64,000 nucleotides of DNA from Bacteroidales bacterium. GTDB taxonomy: Bacteria > Bacteroidota > Bacteroidia > Bacteroidales > JAGOPY01. The stretch is from the NCBI GenBank assembly GCA_017991835.1, contig JAGOPY010000001.1, positions 373,112-437,111 on the forward strand, in the 5' to 3' direction. Shown piece by piece: positions 1 through 10,203 of the stretch. The translations under genes and the position numbers were made by a program. Each line of letters begins with the position of its first letter. Position 1 is the first letter of the stretch. The notes beneath the pieces were generated by a model, which saw only the letters and a list, made by a program, of their open reading frames with translations, had not been told where the DNA came from and searched no databases.

Positions 1-3000
1 TTTAAAGGAATAACCAGATAATCATTCTGACTTTGAACCGGATAGAATTTTAGAATGATGCCTTTGTTATCGATTATATTAATCAATGCATCTTTTGGCT
101 GTTCTTTAAGCCTGATTTCAATTATAACAATATTTTTAGCTGGATTTGGATATATTTTCATAGAGTTCTCTGACTGAAGACTTTTTTCCGGCCAGAACCT
201 TACTTTTTCCGATTTCAATCCGGGTTGCGGTAAAATTATTGGTTCTGAATAATCAAGAGAATCAGTGAGGATGAGGATATTTCTGGCTTGTGCTTTTAAA
301 ATGCCGGTTGAATTGTCAACAATGTAATGAAGTGCTGTTTTTTGTGCAGAATCCAGCTTTAAGATCAACGAACCGGAAGTATCCGGATTAGAGAGAACAT
401 CAAAATAATCTTCATAAAGAGAATGCTCATTTTCCCGGGCATCATTCAAATCATGATTTAAAGGAATTTCATCCAAAGTATTGATAACATTTAACGAATC
501 TCCCTTTGCGAAATATTCGAACGCTTTCCTGTATTCATCAGAAAGTTCGGGCTGAAAGTTCAAGATAGAGATGATGCTGTCTAGTTGCGATTCACAGAGC
601 GTATCGGCTTTAAATGACCGTATAATATTGCTTTTCGACAAATCTTTAGCAAAAAGATAAGCAGCGTGCCTGGATTCAAGCGATTCTTTGGCCCCGGTGA
701 TAAAACGCCCCTGGCCGATATCGGCCATTTGATCATCCGTTAAGGGATTGCTGCGTTCATCGACCGTGTTCATTACTTTATCGGACTTTGCGGATTGCGG
801 ATTGGCAACCAGGACATCGGTGATCATCCCTGGCAATAAAACATCTTCTTTTTCCACAGCCTTGATCATTGTAGTGTCCGATAAGTAAGGAGACCCGGTC
901 ATTAGATCAGAATATAATGCATAGCCCTCTTCCGGCCAACTGAACTGTATATCCGAAAGAAGCCCTTCTGTATCGCCACCATCAGTAAGCAGAGTAAGCA
1001 ATGCCTCTGTAGAATCCGCTTTTTCACCGGCAAGCATCATATTTGATCTTTCTAAAAGTATTCCTGAACCTCCACCACTAAAACTGGAAGGACAACTTTC
1101 ATCAGGTATGAACTTTTGATTATAATGATCCTGTTGCGGATCAACAAGAGGAGGTTCAACAGTATGTCTTCTTGGTATAATATAGTAACCATTTGTATCA
1201 GAATGAAAATAATAGGTTATACTTTCACAATCATTATAAAAGTTACCTTCAGGTTCAGGGTTAAATTCAGATTCAATTAATGAAAATCTATTGCCAGCAG
1301 GAGGGGCAAAAGTAGGATCATAAAAACCTTGATCTTTAGCAATGCCTGTCATACCCTCATTCTCATGTGTCACCGCTATGTCATAGACATCATCCATAAA
1401 ATTATTACAAACCAGCTGTAACCCGTGATTTCCTTCTTCATCTCTATTAACTTCCTGTGCAATAATTCCATTGTACAATCCATCAAATATATTATTATAA
1501 ATAATATTGTTCTCTATTCCGGAATTGTTAACTGTAAGCCCAGTGCTTACCAGGTCTTCTTTTTCCTGATCGTTAAGAAATGTGTAGAAATTGTTTTCTT
1601 CCACATCATACTGTGTACAGTTATCTAAGTATAGACCGCAATATTCGGCATCATAAAAAGGGACATATTGGGCTTTCCTGACTTCAAAGATATTCTGGGT
1701 AATAGCAGGGTAGCTATACGCGCTGAGGTAAATACCCCTCTTATTATTAATAAATTCCGAATTTCTGATCCATACTAATTCTGCACTGGTAATGGCACCG
1801 GCATGAATGCCATATTCGAGGTTCTCAAAATGGCAGGGGATATATGCCGGGCAGGGAACCTGGTACACCGGGCAATAATGATCTACGGTAAAATCGGCTG
1901 CAGTGGCATATATACCAACTCCGGCATCATCAACAGCTAAGGTTTCATTTATAAACAAACTGGCCACTATCTTTACTCCTTTTACTTCAGTCATCGAAAT
2001 GAAACACTGGGGTGTAAAACCAAGATCGTATAAATTCTGTGTTGTCCTAAATTCCGAGCTTCTAATCCGGCTGAAATTGTCAACTTCTTGTCCGGTGGCC
2101 GGATTTATATTATGGTATGGCCAGAACTTAACAGCAACTTGATTATCTTTAAATTCGGCCCCTACTATATCAAAGATGCCCCCTGTATACATCGGGACGC
2201 CTTCATACCAGCAGAGATTTTCAATACCACACTTTGCATGCTCAATGATACCGCCACTTCGAACACGCACAATTCCCTGAGCGTTTTCCAGCTGTGGTTT
2301 TGTCCTGTCGCCCCAAACATCAATCCCTTTCCACAGACTTCCGCAACTTGAAGTCAACCGTCCGCCATCTAGTATCAATTCACCCCCGGGAGCAATATAT
2401 ATGTTTGAGTTATTGCCAAGGGCTATTTCACCGGTTACATAAAGCTTCGCACCACTTTTTACTAAATAATTGTCCGGTTTAAGCGCAAAGGACGACCAAT
2501 AAATATTGCCTGTCAACTCCTGGATTACATTACTTGTCTGGCAATCATTATAGACCAGGATAAATTCAAAATCCGGGATTTCATCGTTTTCATCAAGATA
2601 GATTCTTACTTTCGTCAATTCGCCCTGCTGTGTCCCTGTAAAAGTAACCTGAAAATCGTTTGCGGTTCCCATACATACTTTTGCTTCAGGAAGATCTTCT
2701 TCCGATATAGAGTAGTTTTCAGAACCCCCGGGTATATCAATCAATTCAACTTTTCCCTTTTCCTCGACAGGATAAAGATTTAGTTGTGCATCGCCGGTAT
2801 TCTGGATATAAATACGAAATTTATCGTTTTCATTTAAATCGTTTGAAGAAAAGGAAATAAAAGAATTAGGTTCAATATAAATATCATCTAATGATTTCTT
2901 ATAATATACCTTGATTACCGGAAATATCGGAGTGCCAAAGTAATTTTCATCCACTGGACCAATCCTATCGTTATCATCATTACTGTCTTCATTTTGATTA

Positions 3001-4605
3001 TCACATGAAAAATTACATTTTTCACTATCAAAATCTCCAATCCCCCAATTGTAATAACCATCATTGTCGTTGTCATAACAATGCCTTTCATAATGGATAA
3101 ATGGATTATTGTTTTCTATATATATGGGGGGTTCTATATAGGTAAATTGTTTTATTGCGTAAAAATATTGAGGGTTGCTATGATGGATAAAATTAAAATA
3201 TCCGCCATTTGCAGATCCGGGTCCATAGCTATTTTTACATACCCAATATAAACTTCCTATATATTCAGGAAAATCGTCAACATAAATTGGAATTCCGATT
3301 TCAGTATGAAATACATCACCAGCCTGCAATATTCCATATCCGACAAGGACCACATCATGATTTGGGCCACTCCCTGGCATATCAAGTGTAATTTTTAATG
3401 GCCCTTTTGAGTTTAGGATTTCTTTTATGTATTCAATCGGTGGTGGTCCGGATAGGCCATCATTTTCGTAATTTAAGTAGGTCAAGCGGTACGTAAATTC
3501 AAGATTTTTATTGCAGTCTTCTTTTCCATCCTGCCAGGGAGCTGAACTTTCGTCAATAATACCTTCATCTTCTTCGGATTCGTCATCTACTGCTAGTCCA
3601 AATACAGGACCTGAAATACCACCATCGCAAGAATTTATATATGAACTGCAATTAAGTGCATACTGCTCCGATAGGTCCAGATCATAATGATGGTTAAAAT
3701 ATAGATTTGTCATTGCTTCCATAACCCCAATGGTGCTGAATATATAACAACAACCCTCACATTGATTTTGACATGTTGGTGGAATTAAAGGATCCTGATC
3801 TTTTACTTTGGTCATCCAACCATTTCCATGCTCATGAAATGTTCCATTACAATCCTGAGTTTCATCAAAGTCATTATCAAAATAAAAAGTATTTATTTTA
3901 TGGGCATTATGTTTTTTTCTCCAGTCGAAATTTGGCACCAAAGGAGAAGTATTTCTTTCACATGGAATTAATGGATAAGGATTAAAAATTCCTCCGATGT
4001 AGTAGTCAAATCCATATAATTTATATTTGTTACCATAAATGTTCTTCTTTTCCGAATATGTCTTTTTACTTATTATCGTGGATCCAGCAATCCATGGCAT
4101 CCGGGTCAGAATAATATACGCATTAATTTTATTGACCTTAAGGGAATCTTGTAATAGTGCATTGCATAGCATCAAACTATCAATTCCTTCATAGGAAGTT
4201 TCTATAATATAAATTTCATTGAAATTAATTTGTGCTTGACTTAATTGTATTTGAATCCGAAGCGGTAATATTCCATTCAAATAGCACGTCTCATCACATT
4301 CCTCTTCAATTTCAAATATTGTATCCTCAACGATCATCGGATACGCTTCATATACCAATCCACTCGTTTCCGTATATGTCAGTCAGAATGACCCTTACCA
4401 GGCTGGTGTCGCTGAATAATTGGACCGTTCCGGAGATGGATAGGCCATAAATGGTATCACCCGTTTCGAATGGGAAGATCTCGCTATCAGTCGTAAAAGT
4501 GCTGTCGATTTGAACGGATTGCGCTTTAACAGTCATGCAAAACATACAACTAAGCGCCAGAAGCATTAATGTCAGAATTCCGTAGGGGGGGGCAAATGTT
4601 ATCAT
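1..4605 (-). pseudogene. Giant papain-like (C1) / beta-helix T9SS protein, frameshifted, 3' end beyond window
   Basis: Read leftward, this locus encodes a protein homologous along its length to the one at 16457-20608. The ATG at 4605 gives a hydrophobic N-terminus ending VKAQ, but this frame stops at 4350-4348. One base must be dropped from the CC pair at 4355-4356 to continue into a frame that I followed to position 1. After the shift the order is: pro-region; C1 peptidase core with the motif GCCYIFS (catalytic Cys before Tyr), NHDVVLVGYG (His) and VCKNSYG (Asn), so the papain triad is complete; an Asp-rich DNDNDGYYNWG segment; a parallel beta-helix region; a helical region; and the start of a T9SS sorting domain (MKIYPNPAKN). 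The sorting domain is still open at the window edge. Expected fate if made is export by Sec, then T9SS to the surface. Whether the shift is real, phase-variable or an assembly error cannot be decided here. Confidence 0.8.
4348..4605 (-). CDS. N-terminal fragment of the frameshifted papain-like T9SS protein
   Basis: This is the 5' reading piece of the broken locus, about 85 codons. It contains the signal peptide (hydrophobic stretch LTLMLLALSCMF, likely cleavage after VKA) and the first part of the pro-region, which aligns with the beginning of the paralog at 16457 (FTTDSEIFPF against FTADTSFNPF). A TTG at 4611 would add two codons; ATG at 4605 is preferred. The signal peptide lacks an N-terminal Lys or Arg, and codons 4-7 lie in a run of eight G (C on the coding strand) at 4585-4592. 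The annotated start or the tract length may therefore not be the functional one. Confidence 0.55.
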   Translation of the reverse strand: MITFAPPYGILTLMLLALSCMFCMTVKAQSVQIDSTFTTDSEIFPFETGDTIYGLSISGTVQLFSDTSLVRVILTDIYGNEWIGI

Positions 4606-4768
4606 AATCAATGGAATAAAGGTTAATAATGCAGAGTGATGAATTAACGGAATAAAGATATGTTATTCCGGAGGGAAAAGCAAGCGGTTTGAAATATAAT
4701 CTGTTTCAATATCGGATCACCTGCGGTGAAGGTTCCAGATTCCAAATAACAACCTTATTACTACCAAA

Positions 4769-4900
4769 TGACTACTTTATGACTACTTTATGACGCTCGC
4801 GCAGCGAGCTTTTGACGCGAACAAAGTGAGCCAATGACGCGAACGTAGTGAGCTTATGACGCGAACGTAGTGAGCTTATGACGCGAACGCAGTGAGCTTT
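4769..4900. repeat. 22-bp tandem repeat, about six units
   Basis: Units starting with TGAC recur at exactly 22-bp spacing (4769, 4791, 4813, 4835, 4857, 4879). The last four are close copies of TGACGCGAACGTAGTGAGCT. The first unit is itself two 11-bp halves (TGACTACTTTA twice). The array ends on the stop codon of the leftward tlpA-like gene (TAA read at 4902-4900). The rest of the 4606-4899 gap shows no gene. Confidence 0.9.
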
Positions 4901-6012
4901 TACTCCTCCGGCCAGATCTCCGCGAGCCTGGCCCGCAGGTCGTCGCCACGCAGGTTCTTTGCAATGATCACGCCGTTGCTGTCGAGCAATACGTTCGACG
5001 GGATGGAGCGGATGCCGTAAAGCTTGCCCGCCGCGTTCTCCCAGCCTTTCAGATCCGAAACGTGCCCCCAGGTCAATCCGTCGTCTTTAATGGCCTGCAG
5101 CCAGCGGTCGCGCTTCGTATCGAAAGAGACACCGAAAATATCAAACCCTCTCTCATGGTATTCGCCGTAAAGCTTCACCAGGTTCGGGTTCTCCTCGCGG
5201 CACGGAGCACACCACGACGCCCAGAAATCAACCAGAAGGTAGCCTTTCCCCACCTGGTCGGATAATGCAACCGCCGTACCCGCCGAATCGGGCATAGAGA
5301 ACGGCACATATGGCTTCCCGATGGCCACCCGCTTCAGCGTGGCCAGGTAATCCTCCGCAAAACCGGTGTACACCGAATGCGACAGCGCCGTGTCGAACCC
5401 GCCCAGGGCCGTCTCCAGCTCTTCCAGCTCATAAGCGTAAGAATTCCGGTAAATAATGTACGGGCTGATGAATGAGGATTTGTTCTGTAATACATAATCC
5501 TTCGAGAATTGCGTCCGCTCGTTATCGAGAACTGTGATCAGCGAATCGAAATATTTCACCTTCTCCGTCTCACCCGCCTCCTGGGCCATGTTGTAGAGCT
5601 GGTAATTGTCCCTGATCTTTTTGCTGAACAGATCCAGCTTATCCAGGTACGCATCGTACTCCGTCTGCGTCTTCGATCCGGTGATCTTCGTCTTGTCGAT
5701 ATCTTTCGTGATGATGTTTACGATGATCGGCGCAGGCTCGATGAAAAACGGCACCGACGACCGGGTCGACGGGATGTTCAGATAATAAACCTCGGGGTAA
5801 CCGACCGTCCCTTCAAACCGGAACGTGCCCTTATCGGTGAGCTGAACGGAATCGACCGTCACCATCGGGCCTTCAACCCTCTTCTGCAGCAAAACGTAAC
5901 CGGATACCGTGGTATCGACAGTACCGTCGATGACAAAGGCATTTTTGACTTCCGGCTTGCAGGAGGCCAGGAGAGCAACAATCGAAATGAGGATTACAGA
6001 GTTTCTAAACAT
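4900..6012 (-). CDS. TlpA-family thiol-disulfide oxidoreductase lipoprotein (DUF4369 N-terminal domain)
   Basis: Predicted periplasm-facing, membrane-anchored thioredoxin-like protein that would reduce or isomerise disulfides in exported proteins or c-type cytochromes. From the ATG at 6012 the product has 370 residues. It begins with a lipoprotein signal (LLASC, Cys18), followed by a DUF4369-like beta-rich domain to about residue 100, a helical linker, and an AhpC/TSA-thioredoxin domain with the redox motif WCAPC (Cys268 and Cys271). An in-frame ATG at 6039 would add nine residues but places extra sequence before the signal peptide, so 6012 is preferred. The gene follows mreD after 223 bp that contain a dispersed inverted repeat, so it is probably transcribed separately. 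This domain pair is common in Bacteroidota; the substrate is not predictable. Confidence 0.9.
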   Translation of the reverse strand: MFRNSVILISIVALLASCKPEVKNAFVIDGTVDTTVSGYVLLQKRVEGPMVTVDSVQLTDKGTFRFEGTVGYPEVYYLNIPSTRSSVPFFIEPAPIIVNIITKDIDKTKITGSKTQTEYDAYLDKLDLFSKKIRDNYQLYNMAQEAGETEKVKYFDSLITVLDNERTQFSKDYVLQNKSSFISPYIIYRNSYAYELEELETALGGFDTALSHSVYTGFAEDYLATLKRVAIGKPYVPFSMPDSAGTAVALSDQVGKGYLLVDFWASWCAPCREENPNLVKLYGEYHERGFDIFGVSFDTKRDRWLQAIKDDGLTWGHVSDLKGWENAAGKLYGIRSIPSNVLLDSNGVIIAKNLRGDDLRARLAEIWPEE

Positions 6013-6047
6013 AAAAGAAATATTAAATTTATTATACAATTTTTATT

Positions 6048-6148
6048 GCTCCAACGACTAAAGCCGTTGGTTCCGGAATTGATTGAACCGACGGCTTCAG
6101 TCGTCGGACTACCTAAAAAAAGTGAATATATGGACTTTTGAGACATCC
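6048..6148. repeat. Dispersed double-hairpin repeat, copy 1 (partial element)
   Basis: Two hairpins face each other: CCAACGACTAAAGCCGTTGG at 6051-6070 and ACCGACGGCTTCAGTCGTCG at about 6087-6106. They are followed by ACTTTTGAGAC at 6134-6144. The same arrangement recurs at 26112-26217. This copy lacks the left terminal GGCTGTCTCAAAAGT seen in the second copy. It lies in the gap between mreD and the tlpA-like gene. Confidence 0.85.
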
Positions 6149-6235
6149 TTACAACAAACCTAAAAAGCAACCATTCAACTTTTAATACAGCTTCACGAAA
6201 TTCGTTCCAACAATAACAAAACTAAGAACAATCTC

Positions 6236-6751
6236 TTACTCTACCTTCCGGGAGTAAAACAAATATTGCAGCATCATGATGATCAGAGTGCTCAATGCCG
6301 TGTTTATCAACACCTTGACAAAGGTACGCAAAAATTCGTCCAGCCTGAAAACCTCCAGGTAAAAGATCATCAGGTGGTGCAGGAAAACCAGGATCACCGT
6401 GTAGGCCAGGAACCACGCCGCCCCCGAGTCACGTACATTCGGATACTGCCACGGCTCCACATCGTCTTTTTTCCCTACCAGCCGGATCACCCCGGGCCTG
6501 AGAAAGGCAAGGGTAACCGACGCCAGCGCGTGCATCCCCGGCGTGTGCATGAAAAAATCGATCGTCAGGCCCATCAGGAAAGCCAGGAGCAGCAACTGAA
6601 ATCCCTTGATGTCGTAAGGGAGCATGAGGATGAACAGAACGTACACCATCGGGTTGACGTACCCGCTGACCATCACCTTGTTGAAGATGAAGACCTGCGC
6701 CAGCGCCAGCACAACGAAACGGGCGATATTTCCGATCAGCTTCCTATTCAT
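6236..6751 (-). CDS. mreD: Rod shape-determining protein MreD
   Basis: Small integral membrane subunit of the elongasome (171 residues), which couples MreB filaments and MreC to lateral wall synthesis. The sequence is almost entirely hydrophobic, with five or so membrane segments, including a conserved-looking stretch around PYDIKGFQLLLLAFLMGLTID. Identification rests on this profile and on position: its ATG at 6751 overlaps the mreC stop by 8 bp, so it is translationally coupled. In many Bacteroidota the next genes are mrdA (PBP2) and rodA; here the operon ends instead and a dispersed repeat and an unrelated gene follow. Confidence 0.9.
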   Translation of the reverse strand: MNRKLIGNIARFVVLALAQVFIFNKVMVSGYVNPMVYVLFILMLPYDIKGFQLLLLAFLMGLTIDFFMHTPGMHALASVTLAFLRPGVIRLVGKKDDVEPWQYPNVRDSGAAWFLAYTVILVFLHHLMIFYLEVFRLDEFLRTFVKVLINTALSTLIIMMLQYLFYSRKVE

Positions 6752-7565
6752 TCGGCGTCTTGGTTTGCAGGCGGTTCAGCTCTCCCCGCGTCGGATTGTC
6801 GACCACGTAAACATAACTGATCTTGTTGTAATCGACGGTAAACCTGACTTTTCCCTTCTTGAACATATTCTCCATCTCGTCGTCGACATATTCCACCGTT
6901 CCGATCATCAGCCCTTCGGGGAAAATCCGCGAATTGCCGCTGGTCAGGATCGTGTCGCCGGGCAGCAGGCTCACGTGTGTCGGAATGTGCGAAATGTCGC
7001 CTAGCCGGTAGTTTACGCCGTCCCAGGAGACATTCACAAGCTGGTCGTTCTTTTTGATCCTTCCGCTGATCCGGGAATCTTTGTGGAGGACCGAGATACC
7101 CGAGCTGTAGTGCTCCGACACATCGATGATGATCCCCACAACGCCGTTGCCGGCAATCACCCCCATGTCTTTTTTGATCCCGCTGGTGTAGCCTTTGTCG
7201 ATCATGAAAAAGTTGTTGCGGTATTGGGTGGAGTTGCTGATGATACGGGCGCTGATATATTTTTCGGTCAGGTCGTTTTCCAGCCGCACCAGCGAATCGG
7301 GGATGATCCGCGTTTTCAGGTTCAGCAGGGCCCGGAGCCGGGCATTCTCTTTCGCCAGCTCGTCGTTCGATCTTTTCAGGTCGATGAAGCTGGTCATATT
7401 TTCATAGTAGGTGTTGAACTTTCCGGTGATGCCATTGGTGACGCCGACGACCTTCGAACGCTGGTAATAGTTGTTGTTGTAAAGGAGCGTGAAGGAGATG
7501 ACCAGGAAGATCAGGTAAAAAAATAAGAACTGGTACCTGGAAATGAATGCCAGCAGGTTTCGCAT
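6744..7565 (-). CDS. mreC: Rod shape-determining protein MreC
   Basis: Bitopic elongasome protein (273 residues). A short cytoplasmic N-terminus is followed by one membrane helix at about residues 11-29, a coiled-coil segment (about 60-100) and the periplasmic beta-barrel domains that bind PBP2 and MreD. Family-typical features include the QYRNNFFMIDKG region and the glycine-rich segment GVIAGNGVVGIIIDV. The start ATG at 7565 is one base beyond the mreB stop, so the genes are transcribed and probably translated together. Length is normal for the family. Confidence 0.95.
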   Translation of the reverse strand: MRNLLAFISRYQFLFFYLIFLVISFTLLYNNNYYQRSKVVGVTNGITGKFNTYYENMTSFIDLKRSNDELAKENARLRALLNLKTRIIPDSLVRLENDLTEKYISARIISNSTQYRNNFFMIDKGYTSGIKKDMGVIAGNGVVGIIIDVSEHYSSGISVLHKDSRISGRIKKNDQLVNVSWDGVNYRLGDISHIPTHVSLLPGDTILTSGNSRIFPEGLMIGTVEYVDDEMENMFKKGKVRFTVDYNKISYVYVVDNPTRGELNRLQTKTPNE

Positions 7566-7566
7566 C

Positions 7567-8589
7567 TTACTTTATGAGGAATGTGAATTTGTCGAAGTTC
7601 TTCAACGCGATGCCTGTTCCCCTGGCTACGGCCCGCAGCGGATCTTCCGCCATATGGACCGGCAGCTTGGTTTTGAGGTGGAGGCGCTTGTCGAGCCCGC
7701 GGAGCAGCGAACCGCCGCCGGCGAGATAGATGCCTGTCCTGTAAATGTCGGCCGAAAGTTCCGGCGGGGTCATCTCAAGGGCGTTGAGTACCGCCGCTTC
7801 GATCTTGGAGATCGATTTGTCGAGCGAGTGGGCGATCTCGGCGTAGTTCACCGTGATCTCCTTCGGGATGCCGGTCAGCATGTCGCGGCCGTGCACCGGG
7901 AAATCGTCGGGAGGATTGTCGATATCGGTCAGCGCGGCGCCGACTTCGATCTTGATCCGCTCGGCCGTCCGCTCCCCGATGTTGATGTTGTGCTGTTTGC
8001 GCATGTACTCTTCGATATCGGCGTTGAAGTCGTCGCCGGCGATGCGGATCGACTTGTTGTTCACGATCCCGCCGAGGGCGATGACCGCGATCTCGCTGGT
8101 ACCGCCGCCAATGTCGATGATCATGTTGCCGGTGGGCTCCAGCACATCGATCCCGATCCCGATCGCCGCCGCCATGGGCTCGTGGATCAGCCTGACCTCC
8201 TTGGCCCCCGCCTGCTCGGCGGAGTCTTTAACGGCCCGTTCCTCCACTTCGGTGATCCCCGATGGGATGCAGATGACCATCTTCAGCGCCGGAGGGAAAA
8301 CATTGTTCTTGAAGCCGATCATCTTGATCATTTCCCGGATCATGATCTCGGCCGCCTTGAAGTCGGCGATCACGCCGTCGCGTAACGGCCTGATCGTCCG
8401 GATGTTCTCGTGCGTCTTGCCATGCATCATCATGGCTTTTTTCCCGACAGCGATCACTTTGCCGGTATTCCGCTCAAGGGCAACGATCGAGGGCTCGTCA
8501 ACGACGACCTTATCGTTGTAAATGATGATGGTATTGGCAGTACCGAGGTCAATGGCGATTTCTTTGGTGAGAAATGAAAAGAGTCCCAT
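7567..8589 (-). CDS. mreB: Rod shape-determining protein MreB (actin homologue)
   Basis: Bacterial actin that forms membrane-associated filaments guiding peptidoglycan synthesis (340 residues). The phosphate-1 motif AIDLGTANT is at about residue 12, the nucleotide-binding loop DIGGGTSEIAVI is central, and LAGGGSLLRGLD near the C-terminus is the adenosine motif. The N-terminal MGLFSFLT is the amphipathic membrane-binding stretch. It sits between purH and mreC with gaps of 31 bp and 1 bp, as the second gene of a purH-mreBCD operon. Confidence 0.98.
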   Translation of the reverse strand: MGLFSFLTKEIAIDLGTANTIIIYNDKVVVDEPSIVALERNTGKVIAVGKKAMMMHGKTHENIRTIRPLRDGVIADFKAAEIMIREMIKMIGFKNNVFPPALKMVICIPSGITEVEERAVKDSAEQAGAKEVRLIHEPMAAAIGIGIDVLEPTGNMIIDIGGGTSEIAVIALGGIVNNKSIRIAGDDFNADIEEYMRKQHNINIGERTAERIKIEVGAALTDIDNPPDDFPVHGRDMLTGIPKEITVNYAEIAHSLDKSISKIEAAVLNALEMTPPELSADIYRTGIYLAGGGSLLRGLDKRLHLKTKLPVHMAEDPLRAVARGTGIALKNFDKFTFLIK

Positions 8590-8620
8590 TCGTTCTATCT
8601 GTTATGCGCTGTAAATACTC

Positions 8621-10102
8621 CTAATGTTTAAAATGCCGCGTACCCGTGAAAACCATGGCCATCCCGTGGTTGCGGCAAAAATCGACCGAATCCTGGTCTC
8701 TGACCGAACCGCCGGGCTGGATCACGGCTGTGATCCCGGCTTTGTGTGCGATCTCCACCGAGTCGGCAAAGGGAAAAAACGCGTCCGAGGCCAGAACGGC
8801 GCCCTGCAGATCGAAGCCGAATTCCCCCGCTTTGGCAATGGCCTGTTTCAGCGCATCGACCCGCGAGGTCTGCCCGACCCCGCTGCCGATCAGTTGCCGG
8901 TCTTTGGCCAGCACGATGGCATTGGAGCGGGTGTGCTTTACGATCTTGTTGGCGAAGAGCAGATCGTCGGTCTCTCTCTCCGTCGGCACCCTCTCGGTGA
9001 CCGGCCGGAGATCATCCCGCGTTTCCGTTTTAAGGTCTTTATCCTGCTCAATGATCCCGTTCAGCAGCGAACGGAACTGGCGCTCAGGAAAATCGTAACT
9101 TCCCTGGCGCAAAATTATTCTATTTTTCTTGCTTTGAAGCTTTTCCAGCGCACTTTTTTTGTACGAAGGCGCCAGGATGACCTCGAAAAACAGCTTGTCG
9201 ATCTCTTCGGCTGTGGCTTCATCCACCTCCCTGTTAGTGATAAGCACGCCGCCATAAGCCGATAAGGGGTCGCCGGCCAGCGCCTTCCGCCAGGCGTCGG
9301 CCAGGACAGGCCGGCTGGCGCATCCGCAGGCATTGTTGTGCTTGAGGATGGCAAACGTCGGCTCGTCGAACTCTTTGATCAGGGCAATGGCGGCATCGAT
9401 GTCGCCCAGGTTGTTGTACGAGAGCTCTTTCCCGTGCAACTGGGTGAAAACCCGGCCGGGATCACCGTGGAAAGTCCCCTGCTGGTGCGGATTTTCGCCG
9501 TAACGCAACTTCACCGGGGGCTGGAAATGGCCCAGGATGGCCATATCGTACGATGATGTCACACCGAAAGCCATGCCGGCAAAGCGCCGCCGCTCCTCCA
9601 GGGTCGTGACGCCATCCTGGTCTTTCAGGATCTTAAGAAGGTCGGGATACTGGTTTACGGAGGAGATGATGAGAACGTCCTCGTAATTTTTTGCGGCCGC
9701 CCGGATCAGCGAAATGCCCCCGATATCGATCTTTTCGATGATCTCGTCCTCGTCGGTCGTCCGGGCCACCGTCTCCCGGAAGGGATACAGGTCGACCACC
9801 ACCAGGTCGATCGGTGGAATGTTGTAATTCTTCGCCTGTTTCACATCTTCCTCATTTTCACGGCGATGCAGGATACCGCCGAAAACTTTCGGGTGGAGCG
9901 TTTTTACCCTCCCTCCGAAGATAGAAGGGTAAGCGGTGAGCGATTCTACCGTAATGGCCGGAATACCCAGCCCGGTAATGAAATCATAGGTTCCGCCGGT
10001 GGAGTAAATCGTAACGCCGTTGCGGCGCAGCTCATGCAGGATATCCTCGAGGCCGGTCTTGTAATATACTGAAATCAGGGCGCTTCTGATTTTCTTTTCC
10101 AT
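8621..10102 (-). CDS. purH: Bifunctional phosphoribosylaminoimidazolecarboxamide formyltransferase / IMP cyclohydrolase
   Basis: Catalyses the last two steps of IMP synthesis: formylation of AICAR and cyclisation of FAICAR. The N-terminal MGS-like cyclohydrolase domain (residues 1 to about 140) shows SVYYKTGLEDI, STGGTYDFI and GGRVKTLHPKVFGGIL. The AICAR transformylase domain follows, with the catalytic KHNNACGCA and the C-terminal DAFFPFADSVE and QPGGSVRD motifs. At 493 residues it has full family length. A TATATTTG -7 box lies 38 bp upstream on the coding strand. It heads the operon with mreBCD, an arrangement common in Bacteroidota. Confidence 0.98.
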   Translation of the reverse strand: MEKKIRSALISVYYKTGLEDILHELRRNGVTIYSTGGTYDFITGLGIPAITVESLTAYPSIFGGRVKTLHPKVFGGILHRRENEEDVKQAKNYNIPPIDLVVVDLYPFRETVARTTDEDEIIEKIDIGGISLIRAAAKNYEDVLIISSVNQYPDLLKILKDQDGVTTLEERRRFAGMAFGVTSSYDMAILGHFQPPVKLRYGENPHQQGTFHGDPGRVFTQLHGKELSYNNLGDIDAAIALIKEFDEPTFAILKHNNACGCASRPVLADAWRKALAGDPLSAYGGVLITNREVDEATAEEIDKLFFEVILAPSYKKSALEKLQSKKNRIILRQGSYDFPERQFRSLLNGIIEQDKDLKTETRDDLRPVTERVPTERETDDLLFANKIVKHTRSNAIVLAKDRQLIGSGVGQTSRVDALKQAIAKAGEFGFDLQGAVLASDAFFPFADSVEIAHKAGITAVIQPGGSVRDQDSVDFCRNHGMAMVFTGTRHFKH

Positions 10103-10139
10103 ATTGATAACGAATAAATATGCTTTAAGGTTGAAACTT

Positions 10140-10147
10140 CAAATATA
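10140..10147 (-). promoter_or_regulatory. Bacteroidota-type promoter -7 box for purH-mreBCD
   Basis: Read on the minus strand, TATATTTG matches the Bacteroidota consensus TAnnTTTG exactly. It lies 38-45 bp upstream of the purH ATG. A TTG about 16 bp further upstream is a weak -33 candidate. Assignment is by motif only. Confidence 0.6.
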
Positions 10148-10203
10148 AGGCTTAATCTCATCTCAATTATATTATTTTTACCATCTCAAAAGGGACGAAA
10201 AAG

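Noticed and set aside
4769..4900. 22-bp repeat as a CRISPR array or as repeats of a protein
   Set aside because: No spacers, and no open reading frame through the array on either strand.
5509..6141. Rightward 210-codon open frame opposite the tlpA-like gene
   Set aside because: Shadow of the well-supported opposite-strand gene, with Arg-rich low-complexity composition and no ribosome site.
7543..8385. Rightward 280-codon open frame across mreB
   Set aside because: Antisense shadow of mreB, which is unmistakable on the other strand.
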